Assembly: GCA_003152145.1 (NCBI GenBank)
Contig: PLZL01000214.1
Coordinates: 1 to 8,749, forward strand
DNA from: Limisphaerales bacterium
Lineage (GTDB): Bacteria > Verrucomicrobiota > Verrucomicrobiae > Limisphaerales > UBA11358
Length of the DNA: 8,749 nucleotides
Direction of reading: 5' to 3'
This document shows, piece after piece, positions 1 to 5,209 of this stretch. The notes below the pieces were generated by a model. That model saw nothing but the letters and a program-made list of their open reading frames with translations, had not been told where the DNA came from and made no database searches. How positions within the stretch are numbered: position 1 is the stretch's first letter; the number at the start of each line of letters is the position of its first letter. Both the position numbers and the translations under genes were made by a program.

Positions 1-147
1 AACGCACTCGGAATCCCCGTCGCAGCCGGGGTGCTCTATCCGGTCTTCGGCATTCTGCTAAATCCCATGCTGGCCAGCGCCGCGATGAGCCTGAGTTCCG
101 TCTCGGTCATCAGCAACGCCTTGCGACTACGAAATGCGGAACTGTAA
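1..147 (+). CDS. copA: Copper-type P1B ATPase, C-terminal end (partial)
   Basis: The window opens inside this gene: 48 residues in frame 1, then TAA at 145-147. The readable tail has the features of the last transmembrane segments of heavy-metal (CopA-type) P1B ATPases: [14 protein letters not shown] at the start and [18 protein letters not shown] near the end. The [15 protein letters not shown] stretch is the hallmark last helix, and its Met and Ser residues lie in the copper transport path of the family. The role would be ATP-driven export of Cu(I) across the inner membrane. Catalytic domains (DKTGT, TGES, HP) lie outside the window. It runs towards the minus-strand genes, so it is convergent with them and probably unrelated to the R-M locus. 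The symbol rests on the conserved tail only. Confidence 0.9.
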   Translation, partial: NALGIPVAAGVLYPVFGILLNPMLASAAMSLSSVSVISNALRLRNAEL

Positions 148-169
148 TTCAATAGCGAATTATTGTTTT
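145..169 (+). terminator. Weak candidate intrinsic terminator after the ATPase gene
   Basis: An inverted repeat taattc / gaatta (145-150 and 157-162, 6-base loop) overlaps the stop codon and is followed by ttgtttt (163-169). The shape is that of a rho-independent terminator, but the stem is short and A/T-rich, so it would be weak. No better hairpin-plus-T-run was seen between here and about 560. Confidence 0.25.
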
Positions 170-565
170 AAATATACTGATCAATTTCACGTCTATTGCG
201 GAGACGCACCCGCATCGCTAAATCGGATCTCACGTCAGTACAATTGGTGACCGGTAGGAACGACACGAGGTGGGGCGACTTTTATGTTGGATCGGGTATC
301 CCAACCGTGGGGACTCATTCCTGCAGCCAATAAATCCTTTGGCCGCGGCTCTCTGTCGTCTAGCATCTTAGCGCGATTATGTGTTCTATTTTTCCCGACA
401 GTCTTCCATTGAATTTCGCGCTCACCACGACCCTATAAGAGCGGTCGTCTGCGTCCACCGGCAACCTACTTTCTACCAACATTCTAGCCGCAAAATTGAC
501 GCAAGTGGTTGCAAATCAAGAGGACGTTTTCTCGGTGTCAGAAACTACCACTTTCTGTCTTTCTA

Positions 566-638
566 CAAAACCAACCTGCCACACTTCAAAACCGATATGC
601 TTTCACCCGCAAAACCAACCGCTTCCGCTTCAAAACCG
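566..638. repeat. Iteron-like direct repeats (CAAAACC, 21-23 base spacing)
   Basis: The word CAAAACC starts at 566, 587, 610 and 631, giving spacings of 21, 23 and 21 bases, about two helical turns. Read as larger units, CAAAACCAACC-N7-CTTCAAAACCG occurs at 566-594 and again at 610-638 with a 44-base period. Only the 7-base middle differs. A degenerate third unit (CAAACCCACC ... CCAAACACCG) lies at 663-687. The 44-base period is not a multiple of three, so this is not a protein repeat. Such phasing suits a protein binding repeatedly on one face of the helix, as at iteron origins or operators. Confidence 0.5.
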
Positions 639-648
639 TGTTATTCCA

Positions 649-709
649 CCACAACGGTAGGTCAAACCCACCTCGTTCCAAACACCGTTTCTGTGTTGGG
701 CCGTTGTGG
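649..709. repeat. Nested inverted repeats (possible cruciform or terminator)
   Basis: CCACAACGG at 649-657 is exactly complementary to CCGTTGTGG at 701-709 (9-bp arms). Inside the 43-base loop a smaller AACAC / GTGTT stem (about 681-696) can form. The structure lies just downstream of the stop of the minus-strand gene at 730 and next to the iteron-like repeats. It may terminate minus-strand transcripts, although no T-run follows directly, or it may be part of an origin-like region. Confidence 0.35.
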
Positions 710-729
710 GTGTATTCCACTGGTTGGAA

Positions 730-1581
730 CTACCCTCCTTCACCTGCAACACCCTTGTTTCGTTTGCGTATCGCGTTGCGCTTCCGGCGGTAGACGACGA
801 CAAACCATCCCCGCAAGTCGTGCGGCTTCACATGCACGGCAAGGTACGCGCAAACCGTTTCGTACACGGCCGGTCGACACTCTCTGCAGAACTCTCGTAT
901 TAGGCCGCCGTGCTCTGCCATAAACTCTGAAGGCAGCCTTTCCCGTGCAAACTCTAGGATTTCATCGGCGCTCGAAGGTCCAACTGGTGGAACTTCGCTG
1001 ATCGGCTTGGCCTTTCCGGGGAGTACCGGATTACCAGAGACCGGCTTACCGGATACCGGACTTTCCGGTATTTCCTTACCGGATACCGGTGTACTCGAAG
1101 TTCCAACCGGTGGAACTTCGCCTTGGTCTGACGGGCCGGTTTCTCCCTCTCCGTCCTGGTTCGCGATCCCCGGCATCTCCTGTGCACCTGCTACATCACC
1201 TGCAACGTCTCCAACTGGCTGGCCTTCAATCACCCGCGCGAGTGCCTCATCTCCGATGTATCGCCTATTGGCGCGGCGCGCGCTCCATAGAATGTGCCCA
1301 TCCAGCGGGCTGATCGGCGGGTTGAGCGTCACTGTGAATTCACCCCTACCTGTATGGTCCCGCAGGATCACCCTGGTCAGTTCCAATTCGGCTATTGCCT
1401 CACTGACACGGCTCTTACTGAGCGATGTTTCGTCCATGATCTCTTTTTGCTCAAGCGTGGTCGTCCACCGTTCGGGTGTCATTGCGACTGTGCGCTCCAC
1501 AATCACTTCAGCCACCAGCAGCGCATTCTTACTGAACTTGAAGCAGCGCAACGCACGGCGCACTCGCCCTGCATTGGTCAT
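730..1581 (-). CDS. Phage-replication-O-like HTH protein with palindrome-rich linker
   Basis: This 283-residue protein has three parts. Residues about 10-90 look like the winged-helix N-domain of phage/plasmid replication protein O types: an FKFSKNALLVAEVIVERTVA helix, the recognition-helix-like SLSKSRVSEAIAELELTRVI, then the wing RDHTGRGEFTVTLN. Residues about 120-205 form a low-complexity, Pro/Gly/Ser-rich linker with GDVAGDVAG, two EVPPVG(T/P)SS copies and several PVSGK/PVSGN units. Residues about 206-283 are helical and end in a very basic tail (RRKRNAIRKRNK). The ATG at 1581 overlaps the stop of the upstream gene as ATGA (1578-1581), so the two are translationally coupled. The likely role is DNA binding in replication or control of an integrated element. 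No helicase or primase motif was seen. The exact family is unknown to me. Confidence 0.7.
   Translation of the reverse strand: MTNAGRVRRALRCFKFSKNALLVAEVIVERTVAMTPERWTTTLEQKEIMDETSLSKSRVSEAIAELELTRVILRDHTGRGEFTVTLNPPISPLDGHILWSARRANRRYIGDEALARVIEGQPVGDVAGDVAGAQEMPGIANQDGEGETGPSDQGEVPPVGTSSTPVSGKEIPESPVSGKPVSGNPVLPGKAKPISEVPPVGPSSADEILEFARERLPSEFMAEHGGLIREFCRECRPAVYETVCAYLAVHVKPHDLRGWFVVVYRRKRNAIRKRNKGVAGEGG
973..1120. repeat. Palindromes and direct repeats inside the HTH-protein linker
   Basis: Two copies of one palindrome lie 123 bases (41 codons) apart. At 1096-1120 the arms CGAAGTTCCA / TGGAACTTCG are a perfect 10 bp around ACCGG; at 973-997 the same arms carry one mismatch around ACTGG. 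Both encode EVPPVG(T/P)SS on the minus strand. Between them lie smaller CCGG palindromes (1054-1070, 6-bp arms; 1078-1090, 5-bp arms) and a 15-base direct repeat CTTACCGGATACCGG at 1045 and 1075, a 30-base period encoding PVSGK units. A related TTCCA/TGGAA palindrome (715-729) sits at the gene's stop codon. Confidence 0.7.
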
Positions 1582-1823
1582 AAACCCTCCGATGTTTCCG
1601 CGAGAAAGCGAGCGATCTCTGTAAGTGGGTAGGTGGGCCGGCGCGTGGCCACGGATGCGCGTAGTAGTCCGCGCTGGCGAAGTCGGTCCACCGTGATTGC
1701 GTTCTTGAATCCCAGTGCTCGTGCCGTCTCGGTTCGATCCAACGCCAAGCGCCCCGGAAACTGAGCCATGAGAAGTTGCAGAATCTCCGGGGAGACCGGC
1801 GTGTCGCGCTTGTTGCCGTTCAT
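1578..1823 (-). CDS. Small winged-helix/excisionase-like DNA-binding protein
   Basis: An 81-residue protein starts at the ATG at 1823 (MNGNKRDTPVSPE). The core LDRTETARALGFKNAITVDRL followed by RGLLRASVATRRPTYPLTEIARFL has the layout of small MerR/AlpA/excisionase-type winged helices: helix, turn, recognition helix, then an R-P-x-Y wing and a closing helix. Such proteins bind operators or assist excision in prophages and integrative elements. The frame is open as far as 1943, but the extra 40 residues look non-coding and the ATG at 1943 lies within an inverted repeat, so I prefer 1823; GAGCGGG about 10 bases upstream is a weak ribosome site. Its stop overlaps the next start as ATGA, linking it to the replication-like protein downstream. 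Confidence 0.65.
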   Translation of the reverse strand: MNGNKRDTPVSPEILQLLMAQFPGRLALDRTETARALGFKNAITVDRLRQRGLLRASVATRRPTYPLTEIARFLAETSEGL

Positions 1824-1910
1824 GGCATCACCCGCTCGGTGACGCGCCGCCACCACAAGTTGGTCAACACTCTCGCGCCCGCGCTGCGCGTTGAAGATAT
1901 TCGATGCTGC

Positions 1911-1943
1911 ATGCCCCGCATTGTGCCCGAAAGTGCGGGGCAT
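1911..1943. repeat. 10-bp inverted repeat upstream of the winged-helix gene
   Basis: ATGCCCCGCA (1911-1920) and TGCGGGGCAT (1934-1943) are perfect 10-bp arms around a 13-base loop. The repeat lies about 90 bases upstream of the preferred start at 1823 and has no T-run on either strand, so an operator, for example for the winged-helix protein, is more likely than a terminator. Confidence 0.5.
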
Positions 1944-1977
1944 ATTCCGAAATTGTAGACGGCGACAGCTTCGGAAT
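1944..1977. repeat. Second inverted repeat, ATTCCGAA / TTCGGAAT
   Basis: ATTCCGAA (1944-1951) and TTCGGAAT (1970-1977) form 8-bp arms around an 18-base loop. This repeat abuts the 10-bp repeat at 1911-1943, so the two fill the gap between the unknown gene ending at 1977 and the winged-helix gene. I see no convincing -35/-10 pair here. Confidence 0.4.
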
Positions 1978-2297
1978 TATCGAAGGCGGGAAGGTTTTCC
2001 GCGGCGGGCCAGTTTTAGGCGGATTTCCTGACAGATTTTCTCAAGAGTTTTGTAATCGGGAGCGGAGCTGGCCAGCTTCTCAACCAACCACCGATGCAAC
2101 TGAACAACGGACTTACACTTGTTGACCGCATCCTCATGTTTGACCAGTGTCATCAATACTTCGTAACGTGTAGTAGCTCCGATAGGTGCGCCATCAGGTC
2201 TGAACGACCCATGATTAAGCGCCCTCGACACCCCGGAAAAGTATTGCCTCATTTGCGTCAGCGATGCCAAGCAGACTTTCTCAAAAACTGTTCCCAT
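1977..2297 (-). CDS. Unknown protein; 5' end uncertain, frame open upstream to 2465
   Basis: From the ATG at 2297 this encodes 106 residues that I do not recognise. The C-terminal part (SVVQLHRWLVEKLASS, then YKTLEKICQEIRLKLARRGKP) is helical and ends basic. Upstream of 2297 the same frame stays open for 56 more codons and reads protein-like (YTLSQYSRLCGDLPFF, RELTEEEKLRAKQSAEKHAK), which suggests the real protein is longer. There is no ATG, GTG or TTG in those 56 codons; a TAA at 2466-2468 precedes them, and before it lies the 64-residue ORF 2466-2660 in the same frame. Either the gene is broken by a nonsense change, it lost its 5' end at a junction after hsdM, or it truly starts at 2297, where AAGGA is only one base from the ATG. 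Confidence 0.45.
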   Translation of the reverse strand: MGTVFEKVCLASLTQMRQYFSGVSRALNHGSFRPDGAPIGATTRYEVLMTLVKHEDAVNKCKSVVQLHRWLVEKLASSAPDYKTLEKICQEIRLKLARRGKPSRLR

Positions 2298-2465
2298 ATC
2301 CTTCGCATGTTTCTCGGCCGACTGCTTTGCCCGAAGTTTCTCCTCTTCAGTCAGTTCCCTGAAAAAAGGTAGATCGCCGCAGAGTCGAGAATATTGCGAA
2401 AGCGTGTATCCAGTGTGAAGGCCGCGCTGATACAGGTTGTTATTGAAGTGATCCTGTCCCTTAAA

Positions 2466-2660
2466 TTATCGAGCGAGTAGCGGCATCTGCATCATGAAAA
2501 TCCGACCCCAGGCTCTCATGAACCATTCCGGTGCGTCTTCTGCGGGCCTGGCTTTTGATATAGCGTACCAATCCCGCCACAGGTCGGGTTTCTGCCTCGA
2601 CGAGCGATCCTTTGTGCCGGGCTTTTGTCGTTGTTTCTTCTTTGGCATTTCCCGGCTCAT
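2466..2660 (-). CDS. Small basic ORF after hsdM, possibly the 5' part of a broken gene
   Basis: This 64-residue ORF starts 10 bases after the hsdM stop. The first third is basic and polar (MSREMPKKKQRQKPG, then TKDRSSRQKP); the rest is Trp/Met-rich and helical (LWRDWYAISKA, then EWFMRAWGRIFMMQMPLLAR). I do not recognise a family. A second in-frame ATG at 2648 (MPKKK) is an alternative start with GGGA close by. The TAA at 2466-2468 is followed, still in frame, by 56 start-less codons leading into the ORF at 1977-2297. A single gene of about 227 residues interrupted by one stop is therefore possible. The short distance to hsdM implies co-transcription. Confidence 0.4.
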   Translation of the reverse strand: MSREMPKKKQRQKPGTKDRSSRQKPDLWRDWYAISKARPAEDAPEWFMRAWGRIFMMQMPLLAR

Positions 2661-2670
2661 TACTGCTGGA

Positions 2671-4137
2671 CTATTTTCCCAAATCCTCAGCAATGGTGCG
2701 GAACTGTTCCAGGGCGGCTTCGAGGTCCTGGGTGATCTCTTCGGCGATGATGTGCGGGGCGGGGAGGTTCGCTGAATCTTCCAGGGACTCGTCCTTCAGC
2801 CAGAAGATGTCGAGGTTGACCTTGTCGCGTTTTAGCAGATCTTCGTACGTGAATCCCTTGAACCGCTCGCTTTCCTTGCGGGTGTGACGGTTCTTGGGGT
2901 TGTAGCATTTGACGAAATCGTCGAGATCGGTGCGTTGGAGGGTGTTTTCTTTGAGAGTGAAATGCTTGTTCGTCCGCAGGTCGTAGATCCACAGCTTCTC
3001 GGTCCACGGTTTCTCCTGCGCGGGCTTGCGCTCGAAGAACAGGACGTTGGCCTTCACGCCCTGTGCGTAGAAGATGCCCGTGGGTAGGCGCAACAGGGTG
3101 TGGACGTCCGCCTGCTTGAGCAGTTCGCGGCGGATGGTCTCGCCCGCGCCGCCCTCGAACAGCACGTTGTCGGGCAACACCACGGCGGCGCGCCCGTGCT
3201 GCTTGAGGATGGTGAAGATGTGCTGGAGGAAATTGAGCTGTTTGTTGCTGGTCGACGCCCAGAAATCGTCGCGGTTGATAACGAGGCTTTCCTTCTGTTG
3301 TTCCCCGGCATCGTTGACGATGGTCACGCTGCTCTTCTTGCCGAACGGCGGATTGGCCAGGACGATCTCATATTCCCCGTGCTTGCCGGCCAGGGCGTCC
3401 TTGGTGGTGACCGGAATGTCGGTGGTGTCTGCGTCCCCGCCGATTCCATGTAGGAGCAGGTTCATGCAACAGAGCCGGGCGACGCTGTCCACCAACTCGA
3501 TGCCGAAGAGAGAGCCGCTCTTGAGCCGTTTCTTCTGGGCGCGGTCGAGAGGGTTGTGTTTGACGATGTAATCATGTGCGGCAAGGAGGAAACCGCCGGT
3601 GCCGCAGGCGGGATCGCAGATCGTCTGGTTTGGTTGCGGGGCGACCACTTCCACCATCGCGGCGATGAGCGGACGCGGCGTGAAGTATTGGCCCGCGCCT
3701 CCTTTCACGTCCTCCGCGTTCTTCTGCAACAGCCCCTCGTAGGCGTCGCCCTTCACGTCGGCGGACAGGCTCGACCACTGTTCCTTGTCGATCAGGTCCA
3801 CGATGAGCCGGCGCAACTTGGCCGGGTCCTGGATCTTGTTCTGCGCCTTGCGGAAGATCACGCCCAACATCCCCGACCGTTTCCCGAGCGTTTCGAGCAC
3901 GTGCCGGTAATGCGTCTCCAGTTCGTCGCCGTCCTTCGCCATCAGGCTCGGCCAATCGTAGCCCTTGGGCACCGACGACGGTTTGTTGAACGGCGGCTGG
4001 CTCTGCTCCTCGGCCATTTTCAGGAACAGTAGAAACGTCAACTGCTCGACATAATCGCCATACGACAGGCCGTCATCGCGCAGGATATTGCAGTAATTCC
4101 AGAGCTTTTGAACAAGTTGTTGGGGATGATTGTTCAT
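2671..4137 (-). CDS. hsdM: Type I R-M DNA methyltransferase subunit HsdM
   Basis: A 488-residue, apparently complete N6-adenine methyltransferase that, with HsdS, methylates host recognition sites and completes the restriction complex with HsdR. Residues about 5-130 are the helical HsdM N-terminal domain (LVQKLWNYCNILRDDGLSYGDYVEQLTFLLFLKM). The catalytic domain follows: GQYFTPRPL at 149-157, the S-adenosylmethionine-binding motif I DPACGTGGFL at 175-184, and the catalytic motif IV NPPF at 262-265. LPTGIFYAQGVKANVLFF is the usual late conserved block. The length fits the EcoEI/EcoKI-like group. It begins only 2 bases after the stop of the candidate toxin gene, so translation is probably coupled to the toxin-antitoxin pair. 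In most type I operons hsdM directly adjoins hsdS; here two foreign genes separate them. Confidence 0.96.
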   Translation of the reverse strand: MNNHPQQLVQKLWNYCNILRDDGLSYGDYVEQLTFLLFLKMAEEQSQPPFNKPSSVPKGYDWPSLMAKDGDELETHYRHVLETLGKRSGMLGVIFRKAQNKIQDPAKLRRLIVDLIDKEQWSSLSADVKGDAYEGLLQKNAEDVKGGAGQYFTPRPLIAAMVEVVAPQPNQTICDPACGTGGFLLAAHDYIVKHNPLDRAQKKRLKSGSLFGIELVDSVARLCCMNLLLHGIGGDADTTDIPVTTKDALAGKHGEYEIVLANPPFGKKSSVTIVNDAGEQQKESLVINRDDFWASTSNKQLNFLQHIFTILKQHGRAAVVLPDNVLFEGGAGETIRRELLKQADVHTLLRLPTGIFYAQGVKANVLFFERKPAQEKPWTEKLWIYDLRTNKHFTLKENTLQRTDLDDFVKCYNPKNRHTRKESERFKGFTYEDLLKRDKVNLDIFWLKDESLEDSANLPAPHIIAEEITQDLEAALEQFRTIAEDLGK

Positions 4138-4139
4138 AC

Positions 4140-4568
4140 TCAGTCAATCAGCTTCTTCCTGTCGTCGTCCACAATCGGACTCGCTTTGATACCAGCTTGA
4201 ATCGCACTCAGGAGAACCTTTGGCAAGTCTTTATGATGCCGAACTTCCTTGCGTTGGATTTTCTCAATGAGTTCAGCGAGCGTGCGGAGCTTCACATCGT
4301 TACAGTCCACAATCGAGGCAACCTTCAGTTCGTCGTACTGCTTGGGATCGATCTCGATTGTCGTGCCGGGCAAGTTCCGGCGCATTCTCTTGACCCAATC
4401 AACACTTGAAGTCACAACCCCCAAGAGTATGAGTTCTTGATCCAGCGGTTTGCTATTCGCGACGACGAAGTAGTGCGGCTCCGGGGAAGTCAGTGAATGA
4501 TCAACGAAGTAGTAAACGCTACCAGCGCGAAGTGTGAGCCGGATCTCCAAAGGAACTTTGGCTGCCAC
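4140..4568 (-). CDS. Unknown 142-residue protein, candidate toxin partner of Panacea
   Basis: It starts at a GTG (4568), 3 bases after the Panacea stop; the ATG-less start is supported by GGAACTGAGG just upstream. The first half is predicted beta-rich (GSVYYFVDHSLT, PHYFVVANSKP, ELILLGVVTSS, then GTTIEIDPKQYDELKVASIVDCNDV). This resembles the order of strands in MazF/PemK-type SH3-barrel toxins: a protein that reads back values, a T-S turn after a hydrophobic strand, and a late S-x-VDC strand. The second half is helical (RTLAELIEKIQRKEV, LPKVLLSAIQAGIKA). The MazF/PemK link is inferred from strand pattern, not a motif match. Immediate pairing with a Panacea-domain gene makes a toxin role likely, because Panacea proteins are antitoxins for many unrelated toxins. 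Confidence 0.6.
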   Translation of the reverse strand: MAAKVPLEIRLTLRAGSVYYFVDHSLTSPEPHYFVVANSKPLDQELILLGVVTSSVDWVKRMRRNLPGTTIEIDPKQYDELKVASIVDCNDVKLRTLAELIEKIQRKEVRHHKDLPKVLLSAIQAGIKASPIVDDDRKKLID

Positions 4569-4571
4569 GCC

Positions 4572-5183
4572 TCAGTTCCATTTCGATTCAAACGCCAACG
4601 ACTGTTTGAGCGCCTCTCGACGATCTTCCTTGTCTTGTCTAGTCAACTCAAAGCAAGGTTCCAGTCCCTTTTCAGCTTCCTCTAAAAAGTCTTCGTAGGA
4701 AATCGGCACCCTGGAAACTTCCTTTCTCTGAAAAGCTTTCTCGTGCCGCTTCCATTCTGGGTACAGGTGCGTTAGCTTGAATAACGCAATTGCACTCTTG
4801 TTTCCGAAATTATCCCATGCGAACTTTAAAGCTTCGAGATCGCTGGAGGAGAATACGCCTTCGTCAACATCGGCTATCGATTTGAAAAAATCTTCGTCTC
4901 TGGCCGGAGTCAGAAACTTCTCGACGTATTCACATTCCTGCTTCCCGAGAAATGAAGTCATCTCAGCTAGGTCTTTTGTCCCCGACGGCACCGGACCATA
5001 GTCCATCGCCCAATACGCATCATTGGTCACCAACCGGCCATATTTGCGCAGATGATACCGGTCCGCAAAGAAGATGAGCTTGAGCGCTTTCAACTTGTCG
5101 AGCCTGCCACCAGCCTGCTGGGCAAGAAAGTTCAAAGCTTGGGTGGCCTTCTTGTACGAAAATGGAAACCTGCCCTTGTTCAT
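4572..5183 (-). CDS. Panacea-domain (DUF4065/SocA-like) antitoxin candidate
   Basis: A 203-residue protein whose residues about 10-110 carry the Panacea (DUF4065) signature: QALNFLAQQAGGRLDKLKAL leading into KLIFFADRYHLRKYGRLVTN, then AYWAMDYGPVPS. This domain is known from SocA and from PanA antitoxins, which neutralise varied toxins encoded next door. Residues about 150-203 are charged and helical, plausibly the partner-specific part. The gene follows hsdS by 26 bases, while the candidate toxin follows it by 3 bases, the tight order expected of a toxin-antitoxin pair. A possible separate promoter lies in the hsdS tail at 5213-5241. The ribosome site before the ATG at 5183 is weak. The Panacea assignment is strong; the antitoxin role here rests on context. 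Confidence 0.85.
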   Translation of the reverse strand: MNKGRFPFSYKKATQALNFLAQQAGGRLDKLKALKLIFFADRYHLRKYGRLVTNDAYWAMDYGPVPSGTKDLAEMTSFLGKQECEYVEKFLTPARDEDFFKSIADVDEGVFSSSDLEALKFAWDNFGNKSAIALFKLTHLYPEWKRHEKAFQRKEVSRVPISYEDFLEEAEKGLEPCFELTRQDKEDRREALKQSLAFESKWN

Positions 5184-5209
5184 GCTAGAGAATACATCAG
5201 TAACCGTGC

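Larger units (their letters stand above)
148..729. other. Gene-free stretch between convergent transcription units
   Basis: About 580 bases separate the ATPase stop from the stop of the minus-strand gene ending at 730. The open frames here have no ribosome site and no recognisable protein; the plus-strand frame from 381 to 923 runs antisense into the next gene and looks like chance. The stretch holds an A/T-rich start (148-180), CAAAACC direct repeats (566-638), nested inverted repeats (649-709) and a TTCCA/TGGAA palindrome at 715-729. No tRNA or obvious integrase attachment repeat was seen. If the neighbouring genes belong to an integrated element, this is where an origin or element end could lie. 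Confidence 0.5.

Noticed and set aside
148..380. tRNA or integrase attachment site next to the ATPase gene
   Set aside because: I found no cloverleaf-forming sequence and no clear direct repeat pairing with another part of the window.
381..923. Plus-strand open frame of 180 codons covering the repeats at 566-709
   Set aside because: It overlaps the 3' end of the minus-strand gene, contains no recognisable protein features, and crosses 44-base repeats that are not in phase with codons.
1007..1624. Plus-strand open frame of 205 codons opposite the HTH-protein gene
   Set aside because: It mirrors the minus-strand coding pattern; the HTH signature and ATGA coupling are on the minus strand.
1823..1943. 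Longer start (ATG at 1943) for the winged-helix protein
   Set aside because: The extra 40 residues are not protein-like for this family and the ATG lies within a perfect inverted repeat; the start at 1823 gives a normal length.
3556..4032. Plus-strand open frame of 158 codons inside hsdM
   Set aside because: It is antisense to the methyltransferase with catalytic motifs DPACGTGG and NPPF on the minus strand.
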